In this document: piece by piece, positions 17,337 through 26,308 of the stretch | Layout of the letters: each line of letters begins with the position of its first letter | Position numbering within the stretch: position 1 is the stretch's first letter | Source of the DNA: Arcanobacterium phocisimile | GTDB lineage: Bacteria > Actinomycetota > Actinomycetes > Actinomycetales > Actinomycetaceae | Reading direction: 5' to 3' | Length of the DNA: 64,000 nt | Assembly: GCF_016904675.1 (NCBI RefSeq) | Contig: NZ_CP070228.1 | Span: forward strand, 1,054,001 to 1,118,000 | Made by a program: the position numbers and the translations under genes | The notes under the pieces: generated by a model | What the model was told of the DNA's origin: nothing | Databases searched by the model: none | The model's input: only the letters and a program-made list of their open reading frames with translations

Positions 17337-17954
17337 TTACTGACGACTGAGCAAAATATCCTTGGCAGCTAAAACGCCTGTCACCAGGGCCGGACTGGTG
17401 AGATGGCCCCGATAGATCGCAGCAATGACCTCGTCAATTTCCACCCAATGTGCAGTAATCTCACGTTCTTCTTCAACTCGATCAAAATCGACGTCCGAGG
17501 CGACAGTGACGTCTTGTGCTAAGAAAATAGTCACTACCTCATCGCTAACACCAGCCGAAGCATGAAAACGTACCAGCTGCTGCCATTGAGCTGCAGAATA
17601 TCCAGTTTCCTCAGCCAATTCCCGTGCAGCCGCAAACTGAACATTTTCACCTGCGACGTCGCAAAGACCAGCTGGAACCTCCCACATCATAAGCCGTGAG
17701 GCATGTCGATATTGATGGATGAGCAAAACTTCCCACGTCGCCTCTTTAGGCCTGACTGCGACAATAGCGACGGCGTCGTCATGCGTCATATACTGACGCC
17801 GCGCACTATCGCCAGCTGCAAACGTAATTTCGTCGTCGTAAATATCGAAAATTGGACTATGAAACTTATGTGACGACGAAACAACCTTGACGTGCCCGGA
17901 CACCGAAACATCTTTCAGCTCAGTCTCGCCCAACACCGTTTGATACGTCTTCAT
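17337..17954 (-). CDS. NUDIX hydrolase, ADP-ribose pyrophosphatase type
   Basis: The 205-residue protein has a Nudix box in PAGLCDVAGENVQ...AAARELAEETGY (about 96-120) with the REL-EE core. The spacing before the first Glu is one residue longer than the plain consensus (DVAGE instead of DPGE), as in mycobacterial Rv1700-like ADP-ribose hydrolases. VLLIHQYRHASRLMMWEVPAG is the usual substrate-lip segment. It overlaps the murJ end by 4 bases and closes the long minus-strand cluster. The enzyme probably splits ADP-ribose to AMP and ribose-5-phosphate. Confidence 0.88.
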   Translation of the reverse strand: MKTYQTVLGETELKDVSVSGHVKVVSSSHKFHSPIFDIYDDEITFAAGDSARRQYMTHDDAVAIVAVRPKEATWEVLLIHQYRHASRLMMWEVPAGLCDVAGENVQFAAARELAEETGYSAAQWQQLVRFHASAGVSDEVVTIFLAQDVTVASDVDFDRVEEEREITAHWVEIDEVIAAIYRGHLTSPALVTGVLAAKDILLSRQ

Positions 17955-19522
17955 GCGAACGCCTTCCTCCGAAAATCAGAACCCAACATGTACGCCATCG
18001 GGCCTAACACGATCAACGCACCTACCCCGGCCGCGACAAAAGCACCTACAATACTCTGACCGAGCACTCCGGAAAGATAGTCCTCTAACCACGGGACAAC
18101 GAACCATGCGACGCCACCTGCGATCGCAAGAACGATGAAACCGGAGACGAGCTGGCGCTGGTAATCTCGGACAATAGATGCGCCGGTAACTCGTTGCAAA
18201 ATCCCAATCAAAACAATCGCACCGACTGTCATGCCAATCGACATCGATAAGCCAACCCACTCCAGCGTCATATATCGGCCGCCAACGCCAACAAAATATG
18301 CAAGTGATAAAGAAACGATCACAGCAAACCATGCAATGGAATTACTAATCATGACTAATCGCGGACGGCCCAATGCATACAACACCCGCGCCCCGTGATA
18401 CAAAAGCGAGAATCCCACTGCGCCGAAAGCCATTGTTTGTAAGGCAATATCGAGCCCCGTAATGGAATTACCCAGCTCGATAACCGTCTTGGCTGGTACC
18501 GACAACGCCGCAATCAAGACTGCAGCAGTCGCGCCCATCATCAAAACCAAGTATGTCGAACGTCCAACAAGCTGACGCAACTTACCCTGCTGCCCGAGCT
18601 CATGCGCCTCCGAGATACGCGGAAAAACGGCTGTCGCGATTGGCACAGCCAACACCGCGTAAGGCACCATGAACACCGCATAAGCATAATTAAAGGCGGC
18701 AAACGTTCCCGAATCAGATAACGCATTGGTCGAATACATGATAAAGATGATCGCCAATTGTTGTGCCAAAAGTGCCGCTAGACCAGCGCCCCCCATCTTG
18801 AGCGTTTCGCGCGCAACATCATTCGGAAATTTCCATGTCAAGCGAATGCTCACACTACGTAAAACCGCAGGAAGCTGGACAAGAGAAAAGATCACAACAC
18901 CAACCGTTGTACCCCACCCGAGCAATGCGATGGCCAGTGAAGTCATTTCGTCGGGCTGAGTTTGGGCACCGAAGGAGAGTGCATACCAAATAAAGACTAC
19001 GACGACGACCAGCGACGACAAGAGAGGAGCCAACGCGGGTAACACAAACTTCTTATGTGCCTGCAAGACGCCCGAGAAAACAACCGACAAACCATACAAT
19101 GGAATCTGCCAGGCAAATATGCGCAATAATGATGCTCCCAATTGGAGTTGTTGCGGTATCGCTGACGAGAGTAAAAAACCGATGATATTCTCAGCGAACA
19201 ATACCACGAGCAACACTATCGGTAAGGAAACTGTCAAGAGCCACGTAATCAACGCAGAAACTGTTTGCGACGCTTCATGTTTAAGATTTCGGGCTAAAAA
19301 CCGAGAAACCAGCGGTATGACCGCACCTGCTAGTGCGCCACCGGCCGCAACCTCAAAGAGAACATTGGGCACAGTATTTGCTGTATCGTATGTGCCTGCA
19401 ACAACACCGTCGGACATGGCCCACGACTGCGCGAGCTTACGCACTAATCCCATCATCCGAGCACCCAAGGTGAGCACAGCAATTATTCCTGCAGCGCCGA
19501 GAACCGAAGAGACTTTTTTCAT
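17951..19522 (-). CDS. murJ: Lipid II flippase MurJ (MviN family)
   Basis: The 523-residue polytopic protein has about 14 membrane helices of the MOP/MviN family. Typical features are the N-terminal GLVRKLAQSWAMSDG (positively charged cavity region), ALAGAVIPLVSRFLARN, and AVPIATAVFPRISEAHELG at the start of the second half. It carries undecaprenyl-linked peptidoglycan precursor across the membrane. Actinobacterial MurJ often has a long pseudokinase tail, which is absent here. The gene ends inside the NUDIX start and begins 26 bases after the preceding gene. Confidence 0.9.
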   Translation of the reverse strand: MKKVSSVLGAAGIIAVLTLGARMMGLVRKLAQSWAMSDGVVAGTYDTANTVPNVLFEVAAGGALAGAVIPLVSRFLARNLKHEASQTVSALITWLLTVSLPIVLLVVLFAENIIGFLLSSAIPQQLQLGASLLRIFAWQIPLYGLSVVFSGVLQAHKKFVLPALAPLLSSLVVVVVFIWYALSFGAQTQPDEMTSLAIALLGWGTTVGVVIFSLVQLPAVLRSVSIRLTWKFPNDVARETLKMGGAGLAALLAQQLAIIFIMYSTNALSDSGTFAAFNYAYAVFMVPYAVLAVPIATAVFPRISEAHELGQQGKLRQLVGRSTYLVLMMGATAAVLIAALSVPAKTVIELGNSITGLDIALQTMAFGAVGFSLLYHGARVLYALGRPRLVMISNSIAWFAVIVSLSLAYFVGVGGRYMTLEWVGLSMSIGMTVGAIVLIGILQRVTGASIVRDYQRQLVSGFIVLAIAGGVAWFVVPWLEDYLSGVLGQSIVGAFVAAGVGALIVLGPMAYMLGSDFRRKAFA

Positions 19523-19548
19523 CCAGAACCACTAACCGAAAACGATAT

Positions 19549-20364
19549 TCAGTGACGGCCTAGCTGATCAATGGCTCGAAGAAAGGTATTGTTATCGATA
19601 ACAGCCGAGAACGATATTTTTTCCGATGCCATTGTCAGCCCACTAATCACCGAAAATAACGCAAATTTCAACGGCGTCGAGCTCGAACGAGTCAACAATA
19701 CACCAAGTTGCGCACCAAGTACGTTCGCTCCAAAATCACCGAGCATCGTGCGTCCCGCAAGATCATCACGAACTGTGCCAAGACAAGTAGCAATTAAGGC
19801 CACGGCTGCCGGACGTGACTGCTGAGACAGACAAGCAACAGGTAGCGCTCCTAAAGCTGTTACTTTCAAAGCCCGCCCAGGGCGCAAATCGAGCAAATTA
19901 ATCAAATTAGCACTACCAGCAATCATTGCGGCATCGAGTCCAGCAATAACGAGGCCACGGACATGACGGGGCTTTTCCAGTGCAACCCCGGAGAATGCTG
20001 CGCCTGCACCGATAATCGCAATTTTAGCGACTCCGGACGTGACTCGCCCCCTTTTAAGCGCGCCCAAGTGACCGCGGAAACCTTTACCTTGGGCAGAAAA
20101 CTGTTCTTCCATGTGGTCATCGATATAGCCAGCCGCTGCGGAGCTAACGGTGGCACTCATACCAGCAACACGGGCCCAGCCGTCCTCAGCTAACGCGGTT
20201 CCCGCCAGAACACCAGCTACCGCTTGAAGTCCACCGGTTAACGAAACTACCGACCCAGTATACGAGTCACGATCCCACGTCGGTAACGGCATTCGCCTAA
20301 CGACTTCTCCCACTCCTGCAGATACAGCAAGTGCCGAAAAGCCAGCTAGTAACGATCGTTTCAT
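19549..20364 (-). CDS. Short MraY/WecA-like membrane protein, function unknown
   Basis: This 271-residue membrane protein has perhaps seven or eight hydrophobic segments. Near residue 203-220 it contains MLGDFGANVLGAQLGVLL, which recalls the GDxGANxLG signature of the MraY/WecA polyprenyl-phosphate phosphosugar transferase family, and LINLLDLRPGRALK (about 160) resembles the preceding N-x-x-D-x-x-PGR segment of that family. It is shorter than working family members (about 320-360) and other catalytic motifs are not clear. It overlaps steB by 4 bases and precedes murJ, so an envelope role is likely. It may be a degenerate transferase or a small active one. Confidence 0.6.
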   Translation of the reverse strand: MKRSLLAGFSALAVSAGVGEVVRRMPLPTWDRDSYTGSVVSLTGGLQAVAGVLAGTALAEDGWARVAGMSATVSSAAAGYIDDHMEEQFSAQGKGFRGHLGALKRGRVTSGVAKIAIIGAGAAFSGVALEKPRHVRGLVIAGLDAAMIAGSANLINLLDLRPGRALKVTALGALPVACLSQQSRPAAVALIATCLGTVRDDLAGRTMLGDFGANVLGAQLGVLLTRSSSTPLKFALFSVISGLTMASEKISFSAVIDNNTFLRAIDQLGRH

Positions 20365-21389
20365 GAGGCTGGCTGTTCGGCTGGTTCTTCTGCAGGCTGG
20401 GCTGGAGCTTGTTCTGCAGGAGCTTCAGCTGGCTTAACAGACTCTACGCGCTTCGATAGGGCCGCCTGTGCACCCTCATCGAAGCCAAAATGTACAGTCA
20501 TATCATTGAGTTCGCTTGCCACAGCCATCACAACGTTGACTGTTCCAACAGCGAGAGAATCGGAAACATTATCCACTGTCGATGTACCATCAGTATCGCG
20601 TACGATACGCGCAGCATCAGCAGGTGAATCAGCAGAACCGACAACCACAGTAGGTACTTTTCCTGCCATACGAGCTGCAAGAGCGGCATAGGTTTGTGCA
20701 TCATATGTCGCCTGGGCCTGGACTTCGGGGTCTTTAGTAGCCCGAGTGTCAATATCATCTTGATCAGTATCGGGAGACAAAATCACGACTGCTTGGGCCG
20801 GTGCGTCAGTTGCATTGATAATAGTCATCATCGGCTGGTCCGATCCGCTGAGGATGTCACGTAACGTTGCATTTTGGCTATAGGCCATTCCATTCACCGT
20901 GAGCTGGTACAACGCGTCCGTCATAAGAGTATTGGCATCCATCTCCTCACTTGCACCATCAATATAGGTAGCAAGTTGTGAGGCAAAAGTAGTTCTGTAC
21001 GCAGTCTGGTCAGCTGCGGTCCAAGAACTATTGAGCGTCACCTGCATATTAATTGACGCGCCAGCTTCAGTCAGGCGTTCTGAAACAGCGGTAATTTCAT
21101 CGTTAGAAACGCCAGGAAGTGAGACGAGTGCAATTGATCGGTCAGTGAGAGTTCCTTGAACTAACTCGGGAGCCAAATCACTCCATGCTGCCTCGTGCTG
21201 CGCAATCGTCGATTTGTATTTGCTCGCGTCCCCTTTTAACTGCGAGTTGGCCTCTGACAAGGCTTGAACCTGAGAGCTCAGCACATTACCAATGGAGTTT
21301 TGCAACGGCCCAGCACCGAGGATGATGCCCACAGCCAGTGCAATGAAAACGGCACCTAATGAAACAAGGTGATAACGGAAGTCAATCAT
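20361..21389 (-). CDS. steB: SteB/MctB-family envelope protein
   Basis: The 342-residue protein has one N-terminal helix (LVSLGAVFIALAVGIILGAGPLQ, about 7-29) followed by a coiled coil (VQALSEANSQLKGDASKYKS) and an outside domain. The C terminus is rich in proline, alanine and glutamate (about 315-342). It corresponds to Rv1698 (MctB, proposed copper efflux channel) and to corynebacterial SteB, which works with SteA in cell division. The Pro/Ala/Glu tail is not a general feature of that family as I know it. The neighbouring steA gene supports the SteAB reading over copper export. Confidence 0.82.
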   Translation of the reverse strand: MIDFRYHLVSLGAVFIALAVGIILGAGPLQNSIGNVLSSQVQALSEANSQLKGDASKYKSTIAQHEAAWSDLAPELVQGTLTDRSIALVSLPGVSNDEITAVSERLTEAGASINMQVTLNSSWTAADQTAYRTTFASQLATYIDGASEEMDANTLMTDALYQLTVNGMAYSQNATLRDILSGSDQPMMTIINATDAPAQAVVILSPDTDQDDIDTRATKDPEVQAQATYDAQTYAALAARMAGKVPTVVVGSADSPADAARIVRDTDGTSTVDNVSDSLAVGTVNVVMAVASELNDMTVHFGFDEGAQAALSKRVESVKPAEAPAEQAPAQPAEEPAEQPAS

Positions 21390-21398
21390 ATCTCCACC

Positions 21399-22577
21399 CT
21401 AAAAAAGATTCTTCAACCAGAAAATAGTATCTGAGAACCAGACTTTAACTAAACCAAATAAGATCTGACCGGCATCTGTCACAGCTAGCGACGCGCTGAT
21501 AACCAAAAGACCTGCGATGAGAAGAAAGGCAACCTGCCAATTCGATATCCGTGAACGATATAACTGGCTAACGCCCTTTGCATCGATAAGCTTAGAACCC
21601 ACTTGTAAGCGAGTTAAAAAGGTAGAGGCCATTCCCCGGCGTCCTTTGTCTAAGTACTCGATCAGTGTGGAATGAGTACCTAAGGCTACTATCAGATCAG
21701 CGCCCTTGGCGTCGGCTAGGAGCATCGCAATGTCCTCGGATGTCCCAGTAGCAGGGAATACCACATGTTCGATTCCTAAATCTTCGACACGCTTACGTCC
21801 TGGGGCGCGGCCATCTCTATACGCATGGACAACTACCTCTGCTCCGGATTTTAATGCTTCATCGGAGACGGAATCCATATCGCCAACAATCATGTCTGGT
21901 TTATAGCCGGCTTCTATTAAGGCATCTGCTCCGCCATCAACACCGATAAGAACCGGTCGGTACTCACGGATATAGGTGCGTAACGCCTGCAGGTCTTCCT
22001 TATACCGATAGCCCCGCACAACAATCAACGCGTGGCGAGACGTAAATACGGTTCGAACATCTGGCATACCGATGCCATCAAGAATTAAGTCCTGCTCCCG
22101 CTCGACGTACTCCATGGTATTTGTCGCAAACGCCTTAAGTTGCGTTGGCATGCCTGCACGGGCGGCATCTCGAGCCTCTTGAATTGTCTGTGCAGTTTGC
22201 ACAACACCTTCAGCTATTACGTCGTCGCGATGGGTGACCACACCGTTTTCGTCTACCGATACTGTCTCCCCCTCACGAACATCCATAATCGCAGACCCGA
22301 GATCGTCGATTAACGGAATGCCGGCTTCATTGAGAATAATCGGACCAAGATTTGGGTAACGTCCTGAAGTTGATTTAGCAGCGTTGAGAACAGCGCTCGG
22401 TTTGCACTCGACAAGAGCCTCAGCAGAGACCCGATCGAGATCTTCGTGATCAATAACCGCGATATCACCCGTTGCCAGGCGCTTAGTGAGATTCTTCGTA
22501 CGTGAATCTACCTTCACAGAGCCTTCATATGTGCCAGGAACGCTCTTCGCCGCTTTCTTATGACGTTTGAATACCAT
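21399..22577 (-). CDS. steA: SteA-like protein (thiamine pyrophosphokinase fold, membrane-anchored)
   Basis: The 392-residue protein has a central domain related to thiamine pyrophosphokinase with GVDGGADALIEAGYKPDMIVGDMDS (about 213-237, the aspartate-rich nucleotide site) and a C-terminal membrane helix (WQVAFLLIAGLLVISASLAV, about 345-365). This matches Rv1697/SteA. SteA and SteB are known in Corynebacterium to recruit peptidoglycan hydrolase activity for cell separation. I start at ATG 22577 (MVFKRHKK); another in-frame ATG at 22595 overlaps the end of recN and cannot be excluded, as neither has a clear ribosome site. Confidence 0.82.
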   Translation of the reverse strand: MVFKRHKKAAKSVPGTYEGSVKVDSRTKNLTKRLATGDIAVIDHEDLDRVSAEALVECKPSAVLNAAKSTSGRYPNLGPIILNEAGIPLIDDLGSAIMDVREGETVSVDENGVVTHRDDVIAEGVVQTAQTIQEARDAARAGMPTQLKAFATNTMEYVEREQDLILDGIGMPDVRTVFTSRHALIVVRGYRYKEDLQALRTYIREYRPVLIGVDGGADALIEAGYKPDMIVGDMDSVSDEALKSGAEVVVHAYRDGRAPGRKRVEDLGIEHVVFPATGTSEDIAMLLADAKGADLIVALGTHSTLIEYLDKGRRGMASTFLTRLQVGSKLIDAKGVSQLYRSRISNWQVAFLLIAGLLVISASLAVTDAGQILFGLVKVWFSDTIFWLKNLF

Positions 22578-22584
22578 ACATTTA

Positions 22585-24279
22585 TCATGACACATGAACG
22601 CTAAGAAGTAGCTCAGCTGCGTGTGCGAGTGCCGCCTCAGATTCTGTATGTCCAGAAAGCATACGGGCTAATTCTGCAGTACGTTCCTGATCGTTTAAAA
22701 CCCTTACTTCGGTGGTCCCACCTCCAGCTTCTGGGTCTTTCCGTACTGTGATGTGTCGAGCCGAATATGCCGCTACCTGCGCTAAGTGCGTCACTGCAAT
22801 CACTTGGAAACCTGTACCTAAACGCGAGAGCCGTTGACCAATAGAAAGTGCTGTTTTCCCGCCGATTCCCGCGTCCACTTCATCGAAAATAAAAGTATGT
22901 TCAGCTGCCGTGTTCCCTTGTGCAATCACAACTTCAAGCGCCAACATGACACGGGACATTTCACCGCCAGAAGCTGTACTGCCCAGAGATAATAACGGAC
23001 TGCCCCGATGAGGGGATAATTTAAATTCGACAGCATCGAGGCCCTGCGAATGTGGACTGTCAGCTGCCGTAACTTCAACAGAAAATGTGGCGTCTTTCAT
23101 TGCTAAAGCGACGAGTTCGCCGGTAACAGACTTACTCATTTTTTGCGCATACTTTACCCTAGTCTTGAACAGGTTCTTGCCTAAAAGACGCACTTCTTGT
23201 TGAGCCTGTTCCAGCTCACGCTCAATATCGTCCAGAGTTGCTTGCGGATCTAAGATCTCTTGTAAACGATCATCGGCTCGTGCTCGACGTTCGAGGATTT
23301 CCGGAATGCTCAAACCCAAATCGCGTTGCAACGCACGCAACTCAGCGCGTCGCTCGTGAATCATATTGAGCTGATGGGGATCAGCATCTAAAGACTCCAA
23401 CCGGCTTCCAAGATCGTTCGAAATATCCGATGCTTGCGAACTAATGTCACGCAACAACGCAACCATAGCCTGAATCTGGCCATCATTTTCCGATATTTTT
23501 GCTAACTCGTTGGCAGCAACATCCAACTGCAATAAAGCACCATTGGTATCATCGTCGAGCGCATGCACCGCACTGGTAATCGACAATCGAACATCTTCAA
23601 TGTTTTCAAGGAATAACGCACGATCCTTCAGCTCATCTTCCTCACCAAGATGCGGCTCGATAGCGTCAACGCGCTTAATGAACGCCTCTAATGCCAAACG
23701 TTGCGTACTGGCCTCTGAAATCTTATGTTGAAACTCAACGAATTTTCGTTCTGCCTCCTGATATTTCGCCCATGCCACGTGATAGGCGTCAAGAGCCTGC
23801 GCAAGTTCTGGCCCACCGAACGAATCCAGGGCTTGACGCTGAGCAGACACAGATTTCAAGCGTAGTTGATCGGCCTGGCCGTGCACTGTCACCAAATGCT
23901 CACTCAGCTCTTTCAGTACCGCTAATGGGACCGCATGACCGCCAACATACGCCCGCGTCCGTCCCTGAGCCGGAACATGCCGACTAATATATATGGCTGC
24001 GTGTTCGTCGTCGATATCGACATCGCCGCCAGCGTTACGCACGATCTCTACCGCAGGGGAATCAACCGCAACGAGAAACGTACCTTCAACGATCGCAACG
24101 TCTGCACCGGTACGAACCTTAGCTGAATCAATCTTGTGTCCCATGAGCATTGCCAGGGAAGTCAGTGCCATGGTTTTACCCGCACCAGTTTCACCAGTCA
24201 ACGAATTCAAACCAGGCCCGAAAGCAACCTGTGCATTTTCAATAACGCCTAGATTCGTGATGCGCAGTTCTTCAATCAT
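22585..24279 (-). CDS. recN: DNA repair protein RecN
   Basis: This SMC-like ATPase of 564 residues takes part in double-strand break repair. Walker A is GETGAGKTMALTSLAM (about 30), a long coiled coil spans roughly 150-400, and the C-terminal head has ASGGEMSRVMLALEV and Walker B TFIFDEVDAGIGG. I start at ATG 24279 (MIEELRITNLG), preceded by GGAGAAAAG; an upstream in-frame extension to 24357 has no family match. It overlaps the nadK end by 8 bases. Codons and length are normal. Confidence 0.94.
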   Translation of the reverse strand: MIEELRITNLGVIENAQVAFGPGLNSLTGETGAGKTMALTSLAMLMGHKIDSAKVRTGADVAIVEGTFLVAVDSPAVEIVRNAGGDVDIDDEHAAIYISRHVPAQGRTRAYVGGHAVPLAVLKELSEHLVTVHGQADQLRLKSVSAQRQALDSFGGPELAQALDAYHVAWAKYQEAERKFVEFQHKISEASTQRLALEAFIKRVDAIEPHLGEEDELKDRALFLENIEDVRLSITSAVHALDDDTNGALLQLDVAANELAKISENDGQIQAMVALLRDISSQASDISNDLGSRLESLDADPHQLNMIHERRAELRALQRDLGLSIPEILERRARADDRLQEILDPQATLDDIERELEQAQQEVRLLGKNLFKTRVKYAQKMSKSVTGELVALAMKDATFSVEVTAADSPHSQGLDAVEFKLSPHRGSPLLSLGSTASGGEMSRVMLALEVVIAQGNTAAEHTFIFDEVDAGIGGKTALSIGQRLSRLGTGFQVIAVTHLAQVAAYSARHITVRKDPEAGGGTTEVRVLNDQERTAELARMLSGHTESEAALAHAAELLLSVHVS

Positions 24280-25207
24280 TCTTTTCTCCGTTACGTCGCC
24301 AACCCTGAGTAGGCAAATCAAACTTACGGACAAGTCGGCCAGTGAATGGCATTTCATTCAAGCGAGCCAACTGAACTCGATGTGAATCCCGGGTGACAGT
24401 AACACGGGTGCCTGCCGGTGCCGCGAAAAGCCGGCGACCATCGCACCACACATGAGCATTTTCGCTATTGATTCGCACCGAAACATGCGAATCCGGGCTG
24501 ACTACCAACGGCCGGGCAAACAAGGCATGCGCTGCAACCGGTGTCACCACAAGCGCATCAACGTCAGGCCATACAACCGGCCCACCGGCAGAAAAAGAGT
24601 ATGCGGTGGAACCTGTAGGAGTCGAAACTAAAACTGTGTCACAACTAAACGCCGAAAGCGGAACGTCGTCAATCGCAATATCGGCTTCAACCATACGCGA
24701 CAACGGATCTTTTTCAATCGAAGCTTCGTTCAACGCCCAGCTTGTAACCTGTTCTCCATCCGGAGTTTGAACAATGACCTGGACGGCCATACGAGTATCA
24801 ACGCTCCACTGCCCGTTAACAATTGCAGAAATAACGTGATCCATCGATTCGGGATCTGCTTCTGCCAGGAAACCCATATGACCATAGTTAATACCCATAA
24901 TCGGCACCTGCGTACCGTAGGTGAGTTCTGCAGCGCGCAAAATTGTTCCATCGCCGCCAATGACCAGAACAAGTTCGACGTCGTCAATATTGACAGCTGA
25001 CGACGATACGTCCTGATTATTGCGACTTCCAGCTCCAGTAATGCTTCCGGCATCGGCGATACTTCCGACCTCACGCACCGTACTGGGCGCGGTTGGAAGC
25101 CACGACACTGAAACTCCCGACTCATTGAGTGCATCAGCTATCTGATGTGCGGACGCAATGACATCAGGATTCTTATCGTGCGATAGGAGAGCAATTTTTC
25201 GAGTCAT
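24272..25207 (-). CDS. nadK: NAD kinase
   Basis: The 311-residue enzyme phosphorylates NAD to NADP. It has the family GGDGT motif in LVLVIGGDGTILRAAEL, NYGHMGFLAE, and the substrate region STPTGSTAYSFSAGGPVVWP. I start at ATG 25207 (MTRKIALLSHDKN), which has ribosome site AGAGGTAG; the open frame continues upstream to 25324 without similarity. A low-complexity insert (GSIADAGSITGAGSRNN, about 50-66) is unusual and lies in a loop before the GGDGT strand. In the same order as Rv1695-Rv1696, it precedes recN with overlap. Confidence 0.94.
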   Translation of the reverse strand: MTRKIALLSHDKNPDVIASAHQIADALNESGVSVSWLPTAPSTVREVGSIADAGSITGAGSRNNQDVSSSAVNIDDVELVLVIGGDGTILRAAELTYGTQVPIMGINYGHMGFLAEADPESMDHVISAIVNGQWSVDTRMAVQVIVQTPDGEQVTSWALNEASIEKDPLSRMVEADIAIDDVPLSAFSCDTVLVSTPTGSTAYSFSAGGPVVWPDVDALVVTPVAAHALFARPLVVSPDSHVSVRINSENAHVWCDGRRLFAAPAGTRVTVTRDSHRVQLARLNEMPFTGRLVRKFDLPTQGWRRNGEKND

Positions 25208-25280
25208 AACTACCTCTGCGTTGATCCTGCTGCCTCTTAGTATAGTTGGTGCCTCACCGCAAAAGCGGAACAGGGAAGAA

Positions 25281-26120
25281 TTATTGGCGGGCGGCGAAAT
25301 CGGCGCCCGCTGGACCACTGGCAACCGCTTCGCGTACGGCCTTCTCTAGCTCATCGCCGAGCATATCTGCCATGCCAGCTTTCATATGAATAAAATATTC
25401 CACGTTTCCAGCTGGACCGGGCAACGGTGACGGCGCGATAGCACAGATACCCAAGCTTGCTTCACGCCCGGCCTGGGCTACATTCAACACAGTCTCCACA
25501 TGGTGCTCTGGATTACGCACAACTCCCCCGGCGCCAAGCCGATCCTTACCGATTTCAAACTGTGGTTTAACCATGAGTAGGAAATCTGCGCTTGGCGATG
25601 CGCATTCAGCCAACGCCGGAATCACGAGAGTCAACGAAATAAAAGATAGATCGCCGACGACGAGGTCAGGAGCCGGAGCGACCAGTTCCGGATCGAGGGT
25701 GCGGACATTTGTCCGTTCATGCACTTCTACGCGTGGATCTTCACGCAACCGCCACGCTAACTGGCCGTAACCCACATCAACAGCAACGACGGACGCAGCG
25801 CCCTTACGCAGCAAAACATCAGTGAAACCGCCAGTAGAGGCGCCAGCATCTAACGCGCGCACGCCGGCAACAGTTGGTGCTTTATTCCCGAGATATTCCA
25901 ACGCGCCCAGCAACTTGTATGCGCCACGAGAGGCGTAATCGTCACGATCTTGCGTGCTCACAAGGAGTGCTTGCGCTGGATCCATTTGTCGAGCAGGCTT
26001 GTTGACAACATTCTTATCAAGAAGGACACGTCCAGCCCGAATCAGTTCGGAGGCTTCGGTACGTGACCGGGCTAATCCTCGTCGAACAAGTTCTGCATCA
26101 ACTCTAATTAGTTTCGCCAT
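25281..26120 (-). CDS. tlyA: TlyA-family rRNA 2'-O-methyltransferase
   Basis: The 279-residue protein has an N-terminal S4 RNA-binding domain (VDAELVRRGLARSRTEASELIRAG...) and a Rossmann methyltransferase domain with the S-adenosylmethionine loop ALDAGASTGGFTDVLL (about 88-103) and VGDLSFISL. TlyA methylates cytidines in 16S helix 44 and 23S helix 69 in mycobacteria and so makes ribosomes sensitive to capreomycin; the older name hemolysin is a misnomer in most cases. It follows the 56-residue gene by 8 bases and precedes nadK, matching Rv1693-Rv1695. Confidence 0.92.
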   Translation of the reverse strand: MAKLIRVDAELVRRGLARSRTEASELIRAGRVLLDKNVVNKPARQMDPAQALLVSTQDRDDYASRGAYKLLGALEYLGNKAPTVAGVRALDAGASTGGFTDVLLRKGAASVVAVDVGYGQLAWRLREDPRVEVHERTNVRTLDPELVAPAPDLVVGDLSFISLTLVIPALAECASPSADFLLMVKPQFEIGKDRLGAGGVVRNPEHHVETVLNVAQAGREASLGICAIAPSPLPGPAGNVEYFIHMKAGMADMLGDELEKAVREAVASGPAGADFAARQ

Positions 26121-26128
26121 GCTTCTTC

Positions 26129-26299
26129 TTATGCTTGAGCTCGACTCAACATCGCGGTCAATTCCCGGTGAAGGTCTTCGAGTTCCGAGATCTGTTGAGA
26201 TACGTCTTTATCTGCCATAGTGTTCAGAACTTCTTCTGGCTCGTATGGCTTGGCTGGTTTTGGAATATTTACTGCGGATGGAGTTGGGGGCTGTTCCAT
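26129..26299 (-). CDS. Conserved small protein (56 aa) between HAD and tlyA genes
   Basis: A 56-codon frame begins at ATG 26299, nine bases after the HAD-gene stop, and ends at TAA 26129, eight bases before the tlyA start. The predicted protein starts MEQPPTPSAVNIPKPAKP (proline-rich) and continues with a helix rich in charged residues (VSQQISELEDLHRELTAML) likely to form a short coiled coil. M. tuberculosis has a 58-residue conserved protein (Rv1693) at the same place, which supports it as real. No function is known. Confidence 0.75.
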   Translation of the reverse strand: MEQPPTPSAVNIPKPAKPYEPEEVLNTMADKDVSQQISELEDLHRELTAMLSRAQA

Positions 26300-26308
26300 A
26301 GCAAGATC

